Below, in pieces: positions 12,601-23,376 of a DNA stretch of 64,000 nt. Within the stretch, counting starts at the first letter, position 1. Each line of letters opens with the position of its first letter. The notes beneath the pieces were generated by a model. It was not told the DNA's origin and ran no database searches. It saw only the letters and a list, made by a program, of their open reading frames with translations. The stretch comes from Globodera rostochiensis (taxonomy: Eukaryota; Nematoda; Chromadorea; Rhabditida; Heteroderidae): NCBI GenBank assembly GCA_018350325.1, contig JAEVLN010000015.1:248001-312000 (forward strand), given 5' to 3'. Made by a program: the position numbers and the translations under genes.

Positions 12601-15600
12601 TCGCCAACTGATCCCAAAATCCCAAAACATAAAGTTCTATTAATGCTTACAATTGTTAGGTTGGCAAACCCGGGACCCCTAAATATTTGATGAACATTTT
12701 GAAACAGAGAGAGGCACGGCAGTGCTAAGCCCAAGCCCCCGACCACCAGCTATTGAGTCCAGCCAGAACTGCCGACCCTGGCGGATATCCGTGTTTATTG
12801 AACACTCCGGCTCCGGACGGACTTATTTTTAATCGGGCTTGACCAAACTCAATGCTTTTGTCTTTAGCCTGGCGGAAAATTGCACAGATTTTACTTTAGA
12901 ATTCTTTACTCTAAACTATTATTCTCAGCTAGTTTCAATGAATTGAAAATGGTCGAATTAGTTCAATTTGTTTTCGTCTTTTAACTCTCACTTCTCAAAA
13001 TGGCTTGCGTAAAGCGCCGTCGGCGTCACAATCAACACATCGAACAACACCATGGCTTTGTCCAGCTCCGCATTGGCCAACTCCCAGTCAATGAACTCCA
13101 CCCACAGTTTGTCGGAGCGAAACTCCAGTCCACACGCCTCCAACGCCCGGGTGTACACACTAAACGAAATGTTGAATGGGCGGTGTTAGAAGAGGGACAA
13201 TGGAAGTGCAACATTTTCTTTCATCCTGGCAAAATGCCAATAAACCAACCGAATGCCGCGCGAGCCATGGTGCACCAATTCACTCTTCCCTCCCTTCATT
13301 CATTTTCTCATGTCCTACACATCTATCAGATCACTAGATCGCACATTTTCCATTTAAGGGTGGCCTTACAAATTAGTGCACGAGGCCCTCCCGTTTTGAA
13401 AAAAATTAAAATTTTTTAAGAAATGCGCTGGTGAGAAATTTAGGCTTATGACAGGCCACCCTTGGTACACACAAACTTTGATGGCTTTTTCCCCCCTAAA
13501 TTTCCTCATCAATCACTATCATCACCACATGCCCATCATCACATCAATCCTTCGTCGTCCTCCAAAATTTCTTATCGTCACCCTCTTGCGCTGATGAGAA
13601 AACTCCGTGACAATGAGCGGAGATTGGATTTTTATGCAAATTGAGCAAAAAGTTGTCATGGAAGTGTACGGAAAATTGGAGAAGTTGAGATCGGATTTTC
13701 AGGAAAATGGTTTTCTTCTTAATTGATCAGAAAAAAAGATCAATGAATAAAAACTGATCAGCGGCAGGCTTTTTAAACATCGGGAAAAATAATTCCTCAC
13801 TAAAAAATTATTCTATGAAGACGTCAATTTTTGTTGTTGTTTAAAAAAATTCTTGCAATGAAATCAATAATCAAAAAATCAATGAAAACGTCTAAAATTT
13901 TTTCGGATCCGTGCGCATAAAAAGTAAGAGAGAGAGAGAGTAAGCACACATCAAATTACAAAAGCAAACAAAAAATAGAACCCGTAAAAGGAGGAGGAAG
14001 AGGGCGTCGTCGTTATATGTATTATTATTCAACGGTTATTATGCGATTTATTGATCGAATATTGATTGATTGATCGGATCGGGTTTTGTGTGTGTATCAT
14101 GTCTCAGTCTGCCCTCTCCTATCAACACAATTCTGTGACAAATTTTTGGTGTGTGAGCGGGTGGCATTGTTCCGCTGAAAGTTCGCATATTTGTGGGCGG
14201 CGCTTTTTCGTATTTCGCCCCACACACTGTTTTTGTTGGTGCGAATGAATGAAATTTTTGAAGAAAAAAAAACAATTTTTTTTTGTGGCAATAAAATGAA
14301 CCCACTCTCGAATTTTGGAGGTCGCCTGGCGTTGGCCTTGCGCAATCTCCTTCACGTAGGCAATGTAGGCCAGCCACAGGTCCACGCTCAACGGGATGGA
14401 CTCCAGACCGCGCTCAAAGACCTAGACTTTTTTAAAAAGGGTAATAGTTCGGGTTGTACCCCCCCCCCATTTTCAAAAAATTTTTTTTTCTAGGGGTATT
14501 CGAGAGTCTGAATCTGACATTTTTTGACCAATTCCGACCCCCGGACCCGGATTCGAAATTTTCCAAAAAACAATTTTGGCCTTTAAATTGTTCAAAAATC
14601 ACAACATTACAACCAAAAAGGGCAATCTAAAGAATGGAGGTCCCTAATTCATACTTTGTTATTTGAGCTAAAATTTACATCTGGGGGGTTTCGGGGGTGT
14701 TGATCACAAATCTGGCCTTAGATTTTGTAAAATCATTGATTTTTCTAAGAATTCTCATCAAGTACTTGATTGATAATAGCCCACATTTTCAAAAAAAAAA
14801 AAAAACTTTTTTTTTGCAACACAAATAATCAAACGAATTAATTTGCTTTTTAGATATCAGATTCGAATTCTACGCATCTGAAAACCCTGGAAACGACCTT
14901 TTTCAATATTTATTGTAAAATTTAGAAAATCGATTTTTTGAAAAATTCGAATTCGGGTCCGGGGTTAGAAATCGGGCGAAATGGAGGTCAGATTCGGATT
15001 CTATGTCCCAGAACAGCCCTAAAAAGGATCGAAACGTCCCTTTCCCATTCTTAAGGATTGCCACGAAGGGGCATGTAATGATCGAATTCATGATTTTTGA
15101 ACAATTTAAAGGCCAAAATTGTTTTTCTTTGTTGGAAAATTTCGAATTTACAAAAATTGTTCCAATTTGGGTCCGGGGTTCGGAAAGGTCGAAATAAATG
15201 TCAGATTCAGAATCTACGCCCTCGAATACCCTTAGAAAAATCTTTATCGACTTCGAAAACAAAATTTTTTTTTTTTGAAAAATGGGCGGGGGGGTTCTTA
15301 CCAATCAAATACGAACCGGAAAGAAATTTTAACAACAACTTTACTTTAAAAACCCGTAAAATTTAGCAAAAAACAAAACAAACCGTTAAACATTTCTCGT
15401 AGTGTTTGTTGGAGCGCTCAAAGTCGGCATACTTCTTCCAGTACCCATAGCAATAGGGGTAACGTCGTAAAAAGCCGTCGAACGCATTGCGCGCCTGCTT
15501 CTCATCGTTCTGAAACAAAAGATTGCGATTCGGATGAATAAAGTATAGAGAAGGGCTAACCCAACCAAGCTTTAGCACTCCTAAAAATCGCGAAAAAGCG

Positions 15601-16113
15601 GTAGCGAGGGAGAGGGAGCATGGCTGAAGCGTACCCGCACCCCGCTTCCGAATGCAAAAATAGGGGAATTTTGTGTCAAATTTTAACGAATTCGGTTCGG
15701 TACCGGGTAGCCGATGCAGAAAAGCAAATGGAATACCACTTTCTCCACAATTTTCAGCAGTCGAGTCCACGCGTCAAAGTCGTACTGGTCCTCTTTAACT
15801 GCTTTCAGCGCTTGTTGAAGCATCGCTTGTTCAAATGAATTTCTGAAGAAATTTATTTAAGTTTATTTTTTTCCAAAAAATTTCGGACATTTCTATGACA
15901 ATGGGCGGCGCACAAATTTGGGCGGAGATTAGTAGCAAAATGTGATGTCGTGTGCGTATTGATCATCAAAACCCAAAAACTTATTTTCCAAAAATGTACC
16001 CCCATTTTGCTACAGAAACGCCAAGAAAGAAGTAAAAAAAACCCGTCATCCCGCTCTCGACTTCTGCTCCGATGGCGATGATTTCTGATCGGACTTATGC
16101 TGGTATTTCGCAT
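9605..16113 (-). CDS. PRPF39: Pre-mRNA-processing factor 39 (U1 snRNP-associated HAT-repeat protein)
   Basis: PRPF39 is a U1 snRNP-associated HAT-repeat scaffold that helps recognise 5' splice sites in the nucleus. Sixteen exons join with no frame break: 16043-16113, 15737-15842, 15384-15509, 14306-14421, 12992-13159, 12483-12553, 12235-12371, 11930-12040, 11549-11713, 11148-11277, 10872-10986, 10415-10592, 10174-10358, 10022-10123, 9831-9967, 9605-9702. They total 2016 nt (671 codons plus stop), essentially the length of human PRPF39. Family signatures in order: '[15 protein letters not shown]', '[12 protein letters not shown]', '[13 protein letters not shown]', '[10 protein letters not shown]', '[16 protein letters not shown]', '[12 protein letters not shown]'. 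The N-terminus carries an Arg/Ser stretch and the C-terminus is Gln/Asn-rich, ending in a basic KRIKLE. All introns are GT...AG; most are short, but introns 3 and 4 exceed 0.9 kb and intron 3 holds a palindromic repeat. The Met at 16113 was chosen because its exon splices in phase; the 2-nt choice at the exon 2 donor is uncertain. Confidence 0.93.
14441..15300. repeat. Palindromic (foldback) element inside PRPF39 intron 3
   Basis: The left arm (14441-14600) reappears in reverse complement at 14900-15300. Both arms carry a C- or G-run, a long T/A run, a segment reading 'aggggtattcgagagtctg' in one arm, and a motif like 'gaattcgggtccggggttcg'. The latter also occurs near 24850, 30415, 33985 and 35505. 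This is an imperfect inverted repeat of roughly 860 bp with an unrelated centre, consistent with a non-autonomous transposon. No clear target duplication was found. Confidence 0.6.
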
Positions 16114-16192
16114 ATTATAGAATTTGTTTTCGTGCTAAAAGCAAGAATCCAATTTAACCTAAAATTTCAATTTTTATTAATTTAATCAACAG

Positions 16193-16379
16193 TAGGGTTG
16201 GACAAACCCGGGTTATCCGGGACCGGTATCCGGGTGTTATTGGAAATTTTTGGGGTAAAACTATCCGGGTATTGGACCAACCCCAGCCAAATTATCCGGT
16301 ATCCGGACGGATATCCGGGTGTTTTTGAGCTATCCGGTATCCGCGGGACCCGGATAATATCCGGTTTTGTCCAACCCTA
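16193..16379. mobile_element. 187-bp hAT-type MITE, 'tatccgg' family
   Basis: Terminal inverted repeats beginning TAGGGTTGGACAAAACC-like and ending in the complement bound a core made almost only of short 'ATCCGG/ACCGG' motifs. An exact 8-bp duplication, ATCAACAG, flanks both sides (16185-16192 and 16380-16387). An 8-bp duplication and a terminal YARNG are hallmarks of hAT transposons. No transposase is encoded. It lies just upstream of PRPF39. The same family recurs as a 1.27-kb copy at 35605-36877. Confidence 0.85.
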
Positions 16380-17967
16380 ATCAACAGCATCGAACATTGT
16401 TCTAAAACACTTCTCAAATTAAAACAAAATAAAGCAATATTGGTAGAAAAGCTCTTAGAAGTTTAATTCTACATGTATAAACTAAGTGTTTAGTCAAAAA
16501 AGTTGGATCGGGCCCGCCCCACTGAAAAAAATTGCTGGCGCCTTCAACATATGATTTTTGAAAACTTTCTAAATCAAATTTGGCTTCGGAAACGTGCAAA
16601 AAGCAATATTCGATCAATATTTACCTTTTTGTTAGAGCCCGGCGAGATCGAGATCCCGACCGAGATTTTCCGAGAGTCCAGGTCTCGAATCTCGGAAATT
16701 TGTTGGAGACCTGGACTCTCGGATTTCGAGACAAATCTCGGTCTCGGCGATTTTGACCGAGATTTTGTTGTCTTTCGAAGCGAAATACGGGAAGGTAATA
16801 TATGTATTTGAATTTTTCAGGTAATATATTTGAATTTTTCAACATTTCGTTATAACCACTAGAGCCCGGATTTTTAGGGACTAAAAACCCCCAAAATAGG
16901 GACTAAAAAATGCGGTGCGGTACGTTTCAGTGCCGCCATTTCAGTGCGGCGCCGTTTCAGTGCCGCCATTTCAGTGCCAGTTACAAATGCGACTGCCAAC
17001 ATTTAAAAAACTACGAAATTGAAAGGATTTCCCATTTTGTAACAATTTTATTCTTAGGAAGGGAAAGGGGTGTAGAGATTTATCTCGAATCTCGATGAAT
17101 ATCGGAATAACAATCAAATCGGTCGGGGTCAGTTCGGCGCACTGGTTCGGCGCCAAGCTTTTTCTCAAAATACAACAATTTGAATATTAAACAACAATAG
17201 TCGATCACGCGTATAACGCAGTTTTGAACAATTTTTGAAAATAAGGAAAAACGACTTTTTTGTTTTAAGTGTTTCCAAAGCCGGATAGAATAACTGGGGA
17301 AACGTTAGAGATTTAGGGGTTCGTTAGGCTTAGGCCTATGCCACCCTGGCTTGGGATTGTTAGGCTTAGGCCTAAGCTAGCTTAAAATGCGCAGAAAGAA
17401 TTTAGAAATTGTAAACTTTTTTTAGGAATGGACAAAAAACAGCAAGTTATAAAGCAAAAAAAAAATTTTTAGAATGAAAAGATCTACAGTTTTTCGCGTT
17501 AATTCAATTACGATTTGTCGGCGCGAATTTGAATAGGAAAAAGAATTAAGTTCGAAGAATTTCGCCATTTACAGCTTTAATTTTGTTTGGCACTGAAATG
17601 GCGGCACTGAAACAATTCCGGGTTTAAATTGCAGCTTTTCCCATTTCGGAAATTTTGCCGATTTTCGATTTTCAAAAATGCAATACTCTAATAATTCCCC
17701 ACCTCATTTAACGATTTGAATCCAATTTTATCACCTTTTTCCACTGGGTAAAATTTGACGAGATGTAACGGGGGAAATGGGTAAAACAGGACAACGATTT
17801 TTAGGATTTAGTTAATCTTTTTTTCTGCATTTTAACCTTGCCTTACTTCGATTTGCTCTTTCTTTAGGCTTTTTTGTTTATTCATTTTATGCATACCTAA
17901 TTTATGTATATTGCTTACTTTTTAGCTCATTTGGAATCGTAAAATTATTCATTTGAAATAACAAAAT
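16380..17967. other. Intergenic repeats upstream of F-box-like gene 1
   Basis: No exon was recognised. 16633-16800 is an array of 'gagatctcgg'-like motifs bounded by TAGAGCCCGG. 16861-16915 repeats 'gggactaaaaa'. 16918-16985 repeats 'ttcagtgccgccatt', with one more match near 17590 in a converging context. These look like ends of other miniature elements. The 5' flank of the F-box-like gene is AT-rich and shows no obvious core promoter. Confidence 0.5.
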
Positions 17968-19451
17968 ATGTCTGACAATCCAGCGAAAGAGGAGAAACAG
18001 CGGAAAGAAAAGTGAGGTTTGCCTTCTTTCTACGGGCTCCGGGAATCCCCCCGCCCCCACCGGAAATGGAAGTCTTTTTCTTTTTCATCAGTTAAAAGAA
18101 AATTTCTAACAATTTCCGAGGGCGGTCACACCCTTTCCGCCTTAACGAGAACATTTTACAATATTTTTTCATAAATTTAATCGGGGAATTGTTATTTGTG
18201 GCACCCATTCCTCTCATTTAATCCCCGAATTTTTAGTTTCATTTATGCCGACCTTTTGTTCGAAGTCTTTAAATTCTGTGGCCCTTTTGTGTCCGGACTG
18301 AAAGTGGCACTGATCAGCGATCGATTTGACCTTTTGGTGGACGCGCATTTCAATTCGAAGCAATGGTCGTTGGGCGATTTGGCCATTCAACGCGCAATTG
18401 AAGGAAATGGCGCTGAAATCGTCAAATACGTTGGCGATCAAGTCGAACGTCAGCTGCCAATTCCGCAAGAGCCGTTTCCTGACAAAGTGATCGGATTTGA
18501 ATGCTTTAGCATAAGGTATTGTAAGAATGTTCTGAAAACGCAAAACAATTTTAAACTTTTAGTTACATTGACCAAAGTGTCATCGAATTTCTCAAACTCA
18601 TTCGCCCGCTTTTCGCTTCCAAAGGGGCCGATCTTACCATTGGAACATCCACCGACCAGAACCGCAGTTGGCGGATCATTTGTTACCAAATTTGGCCTCT
18701 GATCAAAGACAACATTTGCGGATTTAATTTGGCTGCCTCCAATCTCGACCGTTTGCTCCAATTTTCTTCGACCGTTCTCTGTGATTGCCAAAAACTTCGT
18801 GTGATCGATTCCTTCAATCTTTTCCCCGCGTTCTCGGCTGATGACAGTGCCGGCGCTTCTTCTGGCCAAGCTTTGACAAAATGGTTGCACATGCCGCGCG
18901 GGGATGGACTTCCAAAGGTTTTGGAATGCCGGTTTCGTTTGACAGACATTGAAGGACTCAAATTGGTCAGTTTTTGAATTTGTTTTTATTTTATTGGATT
19001 CTCTGTTTTAAATTCACTTGTATCCCACTTAAGGAATTTGTCAATTCGACTGATCCCGTCAATTTCATCATCGGTTTTCGGATTTGGTCTTCCAATGTCA
19101 TTGTTCCATTCGAATTAAAGAACAATTTGACGGGGGAACGATTGGAGTTGCGGCACTTTGACGAAGGCAAATGGTTGTTGGTTCGTTGTCCAATTGAGCG
19201 CAACAAAAAGAAATGGCGCAAGTGGGAGAAGGAGGCAATTGAATGGAATTGGGGCAGTCAGCGGAATCACATTATTATTGACTTCAAAGACGGGGACATT
19301 GGCGATAACTTTGGAGACAAGGACATTGGTGACGGGTAAGGGCAAATAATTCCTCCCCCACTGAACCGATTATTCACAGAACCCCTGATTTGTCGGTTTA
19401 TTGATTTTGGGCCTGACTTTGTGAATGTGCAGGAGGACGAACGGAATTTGA
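17968..19451 (+). CDS. F-box-like family protein (cyst-nematode expansion), copy 1
   Basis: This is probably a substrate adaptor of an SCF ubiquitin ligase; the role is inferred from the F-box-like N-terminus. Five exons join in frame: 17968-18011, 18237-18515, 18563-18965, 19034-19335, 19433-19451 (348 aa). Residues about 17-52 fit an F-box ('[11 protein letters not shown]' ... '[15 protein letters not shown]'). The rest is a family-specific domain with 'KVIGFE', '[14 protein letters not shown]', '[15 protein letters not shown]' and '[12 protein letters not shown]'. The exon phases match copy 2 at 53088, which shares these motifs. The start is the Met of '[10 protein letters not shown]', a typical opening for the family as I know it. 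The last exon model gives a short tail; a different acceptor would instead read an acidic tail like that near 54690, so the extreme C-terminus is uncertain. No signal peptide is seen. Confidence 0.82.
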
Positions 19452-19679
19452 TGGAATAAACATTTATCACATTGATATGTATCAGAGATGGGGCGTTGTG
19501 AACAAAAGATAAATGTTTTATTATCCAAATGCGAAGCCGAAATTCAAATAGGTATCTGCGGAATCCGGATGTCCGTGCACACGCCTTTTTTGCTTTAATG
19601 AAAAAATTTTCCCAAAAAACACCTTTCAAATTGGATCAAATCGTTCAATTTTAGTATCATTTGAAGCTCTATATAAGAC

Positions 19680-20200
19680 TAATTGTAACGAGGGACGGGA
19701 CCGATTAACCGGATGACAATAGGGGAAATTTTTTTTCTAATTTTTAACATTTTTATTAAGAAATTGCGCAAAAATTTTGCAATTTACGAATTTTTTTAAA
19801 ATGCAATTTTTTTTTTGCGAATGCTGCTTCTGCTGGCGGGGGGGGGGGAGGGGAAGGGCCGGCGATGCCGATAGGCGCCGCCGGGGAAATTTTCACTCAA
19901 TTTGTTAAGAAATTGCAACCAAATAAGCAATTAATATGTTTAAAATCATAAAAATTTAAGAATAGTTTCCTCCCATCCAAATCTTAATCGAAAGCCATAA
20001 AAAAATTTTCAGCGTCTGGGCTTGAACCCACACCGCCGAGCTACACCACTCACCACTACACCAGACGATCGTTGCTCTTTTCTCAAAAATAGGGTAGGAC
20101 GGGACCGGTACCGGGACGGGACGGGACTTTTTGAAAGCTGAAAGTGCCGGTCCCGGTTTTTTGGTCCCGCCGGGACCGGGACTAAATGTACCCCCCTAAT
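19680..20200. repeat. Miniature element with 'cgggac' arrays and a tRNA-like segment
   Basis: A left edge near 19690 and a right part at 20092-20190 both carry 'gggacgggaccgg' motifs. Between them lie the GC-rich palindromic module shared with several MITEs (19855-19890) and a tRNA-like sequence (20013-20067). The structure resembles the verified hAT-type MITEs, but I could not define both termini or a target duplication. Confidence 0.5.
20013..20067 (-). ncRNA. tRNA-like sequence (Pol III A and B boxes), not a functional tRNA
   Basis: On the minus strand a perfect A box (TGGTGTAGTGG) and B box (GGTTCAAGCCC) sit between arms that pair (CGTCTGG with CCAGACG). At 55 bp it is too short for a full cloverleaf, and no anticodon arm is credible. 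It is probably a tRNA-derived promoter segment carried by the surrounding repeat. Confidence 0.45.
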
Positions 20201-20337
20201 GATAGCATCATCGAGCGACAATTTCAATCTTTTTTACAAGTGTACCAACAAGTGGTTCGGGTCTTAGTGGTTTTTCTTATGACAAGTCTAATGTTTTGTG
20301 TCGGTTTCGAATCCGCTTCAAAATTTCCATCCCGCGC

Positions 20338-20668
20338 CGCACTTTAAAAAGGAGCTTGCTTACACAGAAAGAAGCTCTCAAATTACCTCGTCGTCTTCCC
20401 AAAAAATATCGTAATGCGCCCCTTTCTCGGAGAGACATTGGTTTGAAAACATTAAAATTTAAAGAAAATAAAAGGTTTAATTTGCCAACAAAATCCAAAT
20501 GAACGATGCCGAAAAAGAAGCTGCTCTTAATTGTTGGAACCCGCCTATTTGTTAGAAGACGACGAACAATTCGAAAGCATTTTTTATGAGGCCGTTCAAT
20601 TACCAAGTATAAAAAAAAGATTAATTAATAATAATATATTTATTAGTATATGTGAATTGTTTTATGGA
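20338..20668. repeat. Direct repeat copy A (about 330 bp), second copy at 47535-47866
   Basis: The sequence from 'gcactttaaaaaggagcttg' through a stretch with short coding-like runs, to 'gaattgttttatgg', recurs almost unchanged at 47535-47866 in the same orientation. Frames in it encode basic stretches and an acidic 'EDDEQFESIFYEAVQLP'. These suggest a fragment of an unrecognised gene, but stops interrupt every frame. Confidence 0.7.
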
Positions 20669-21355
20669 AACAAGCAGCCATACAAGTTTTCGTATGGCAT
20701 TCCGCCAGTTCATAAGAACTCCTGTCAGCAAATTAATGGCTCTGTTATAAATTTTAGAATACATGTCGAAAAACACAAAGATTACTTTAAAATTTTCAAA
20801 ATTTCATTTTCGGGGGGAGCCGGGCCCCACGCCCCCCCCTGGCTACGGCCTTAATGCCCAGCTGTTTTTTGGGCATATCAAAATGACAAAGTTCCGACGG
20901 CAAGCAGTTAACTGGGCCAAGACTGGTTAGCAAATTGGAAAAAAGGTCGAATTTGGCAAGGCGGGATCACCAGCAGGTCAAGCAAGTCGGCATCAAATAA
21001 ATAAATAAATTTTTGCGCGGTCCACTTATGCAGAGCATGCAATCGCCATTTATTATAGGGCAGGAGATGCTTTCTCAAAACCGTCACAACTCCGAAACCC
21101 GGCAATCTCGGGAATGTCTGGTAGTAGAAACCTTTTAAGGAAGTTTGATGATTCCGATATAATACAATAAAAGCAGAATGAAGGCGGGCGTTTCATATTT
21201 TTGATAAATTGCCTTGATTTAATTGTAGCTGAAGGAAAATATTTGTATAAATTAGTTACATAGCTCAAAAAATTCACAAGTATTATCGCATAAAGCATGC
21301 TATAGCACATATGATGGTCCGGATTTGTCTGACACAAATTGTATACGTGAAAAAG

Positions 21356-21500
21356 GTTTGGGAACAAAACGTCCCCGGGAACAAAACGGCCGGGAACAAA
21401 CTGGTCGGGAACAAACCGGCGGGAACAAAACGTCCCCAGGAACAAAACGGCCGGGAACAAACTGGTCGGGAACAAACCGGCGGGAACAAAACGTACCCCA
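21356..21500 (+). repeat. Tandem array of 'gggaacaaa(a/c)...' 13-16-bp motifs
   Basis: Two blocks of about 65 bp repeat each other, each made of shorter units 'gggaacaaaacg', 'gggaacaaactgg' and 'gggaacaaaccgg'. The array directly abuts the target duplication of the MITE at 21503. It resembles one terminal array of a foldback element whose partner arm I did not find. Confidence 0.7.
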
Positions 21501-21502
21501 CT

Positions 21503-22525
21503 CAGAGCTGGGCGAAATTTCGTTTCGTTTCGTTTCGTTTCGTGTTTTTCGTTATTTTTTAGGCGTTTCGTGTTTCGTTTCGTTTCGTAGCATTTTTCCA
21601 GCTTTGTTTCGTTTCGTGTTTTTCGTTATTTTTTAGGCGTTTCGTGTTTCGTTTCGTTTCGTAGCATTTTTCCAGCTTTGTTTCGTTTCGTGTTTCGTTA
21701 AATGGATTTTGTTTTGTTTCGTTTCGTTTCGTGTTTCGTTAAGGACGATTTTAATGAAAAAAACACCACGAAAAAGCACCCCTAAAGATTGAGGTTTTTG
21801 ATCAAAATTCCACTCAAGTGGTGGTGTAGTGGTGAGTGTTTGGAGTTGTATTGTACGCTGGGGTTCAGATCCGCTACTGTGTAAATAATTTCTTCCTATT
21901 TTCTCTGAACATTTATGGCTATATATAAACAATTATATTTTTTAATTTTCCAATTTTTTAAGAACATTTAGATCACAATTCACAAGTTTTTCATTTTATT
22001 TTGATTGGACAAAATCATAGGCGGGACCCTTTTGTTTTGCATTCGTAATTTTTAGACCAATTTTCTTAACAAATCTTGTTTAATTTTTAAATTTTACCGG
22101 CCTCTTCACATTCCAAGAACAAAAATTACCGTATTTTAAAATATTGGTTGAAAATCTTTTAACAAATTGAGTCAAAAATTCAAAATTTTCTCGGCGGCGC
22201 CTATCGGCACCGCCGACCCACCCGTGCCGTAGAATGTTAAAAAACTTATTTTCTTGAAAAATCACAGAAATGCAGAAAACTAGAAAAATAATACCCCAAA
22301 ATCAAACATAATTTAAAAAAAAAATTATTTCTTATTTCGTGTTTCGTTACTTTTTGGGCGTTTCGTGTTTCGTTTCGTTTCGTAGAATTTTAGCCGTTTC
22401 GTTTCGTTTCGTGTTTCGTTAAATGGAATTTTTTTTGTTTCGTTTCGTTTCGCGTTTCGTTAATTGAAAAAAAATTTTTTCGTTTCGTTTCGTCGGAAAA
22501 AAAATTTGAGTTTCGCCCAGCTCTG
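21503..22525. mobile_element. 1023-bp hAT-type MITE, 'cgtttcg' family
   Basis: Terminal inverted repeats CAGAGCTGGGCGAAA bound the element, with an exact 8-bp duplication ACCCCACT on each side (21495-21502 and 22526-22533). Subterminal arrays of 'cgtttcgtttcgtg' occupy about 250 bp on the left and 200 bp on the right. The centre holds a tRNA-like segment (21812-21885, perfect A box, near-consensus B box) and the GC-rich module at 22188-22215. No transposase frame is present, so it must be mobilised in trans if active. Confidence 0.88.
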
Positions 22526-23201
22526 ACCCCACTCCCAAACTCTGCCTAATTTTCTTCTCATTCATTTTTCTTCTTTCTCTTCAGTTTCCACACTATTTCT
22601 TTCAAATCTCTCATCTAATTTCTTCACTTCGCGTTAGCGCAATGTCTTCGCCACAATAAAAAACACATTCAACTTTATTATTATAAGGATTTTCCAAAAA
22701 ACCAAAATTTACACAAAGCTGCCGAAAACCCATTAAGGGAAAATGTAGACAGTTGTTTTCGTCTAACGAGGCAGAGAAGCGAAAACTATTTGGCATTTTG
22801 CGCAGTCAAAAGAAAAATGATAAACACCGAAAATCGATTTTTTGTAGACCCCCCCCCCCTACCCCAATCAGGGATGGGCACTTCGGCTTCGAGCTTTGCG
22901 AAACTTCGAGTGGACGACTCAATTTTGGGGCTCGGGGAGCAACCCTAGTTCAAAAATAATTTTGAGGATTCTGCTTCACTTCTGGGGGGGGGGGAGGGAG
23001 GGGGGGGGGGGGGGTCGCGGTGCGATAGGCGCCACCAGGAAAAATTTGAATTTTCGACTTAATTTGAACAGATACAGTATGCAACCATTTAATAATTCGG
23101 TAATATTTTGAAGCTTTTTAGGAATGGGAGAGGTCGGGAAGAATTGGAATTTGTTAAAAATAGTCAGGATTTTTAAAATTGCAAAGCAAACGGGTCCTCC
23201 C

Positions 23202-23375
23202 TAGAGTGCGGCAAAACCGGATTTGCGGATCCCGCTGCGGGATTACAATTCAAAATCTCGTGCGGGATCGGATTGCGGGATTAATTCCGCAAATCCCGCA
23301 AATCGCAAAAAATGCGGGATTGCGGCGCGGGATCCCGCAAAATCCCGCGCGGGATCAATTCCGCGCCGCACTCTA
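23202..23375. mobile_element. 174-bp MITE, 'gggatcccgc' family
   Basis: Inverted ends TAGAGTGCGGC / GCCGCACTCTA enclose an array of 'gcgggatcccgcaaatccc'-like motifs. The flanking 8 bp (GTCCTCCC and GTCTGGAG) do not match, so this copy lacks an intact target duplication. It abuts the first visible exon of the sphingomyelinase fragment. Related one-ended arrays lie at 31545-31690 and 47410-47540. Confidence 0.75.
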
Positions 23376-23376
23376 G

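Noticed and set aside
21283..21636. Periodic frames across the 'gggaacaaa' and 'cgtttcg' arrays
   Set aside because: They are translations of tandem nucleotide motifs spanning the end of a MITE, not proteins.
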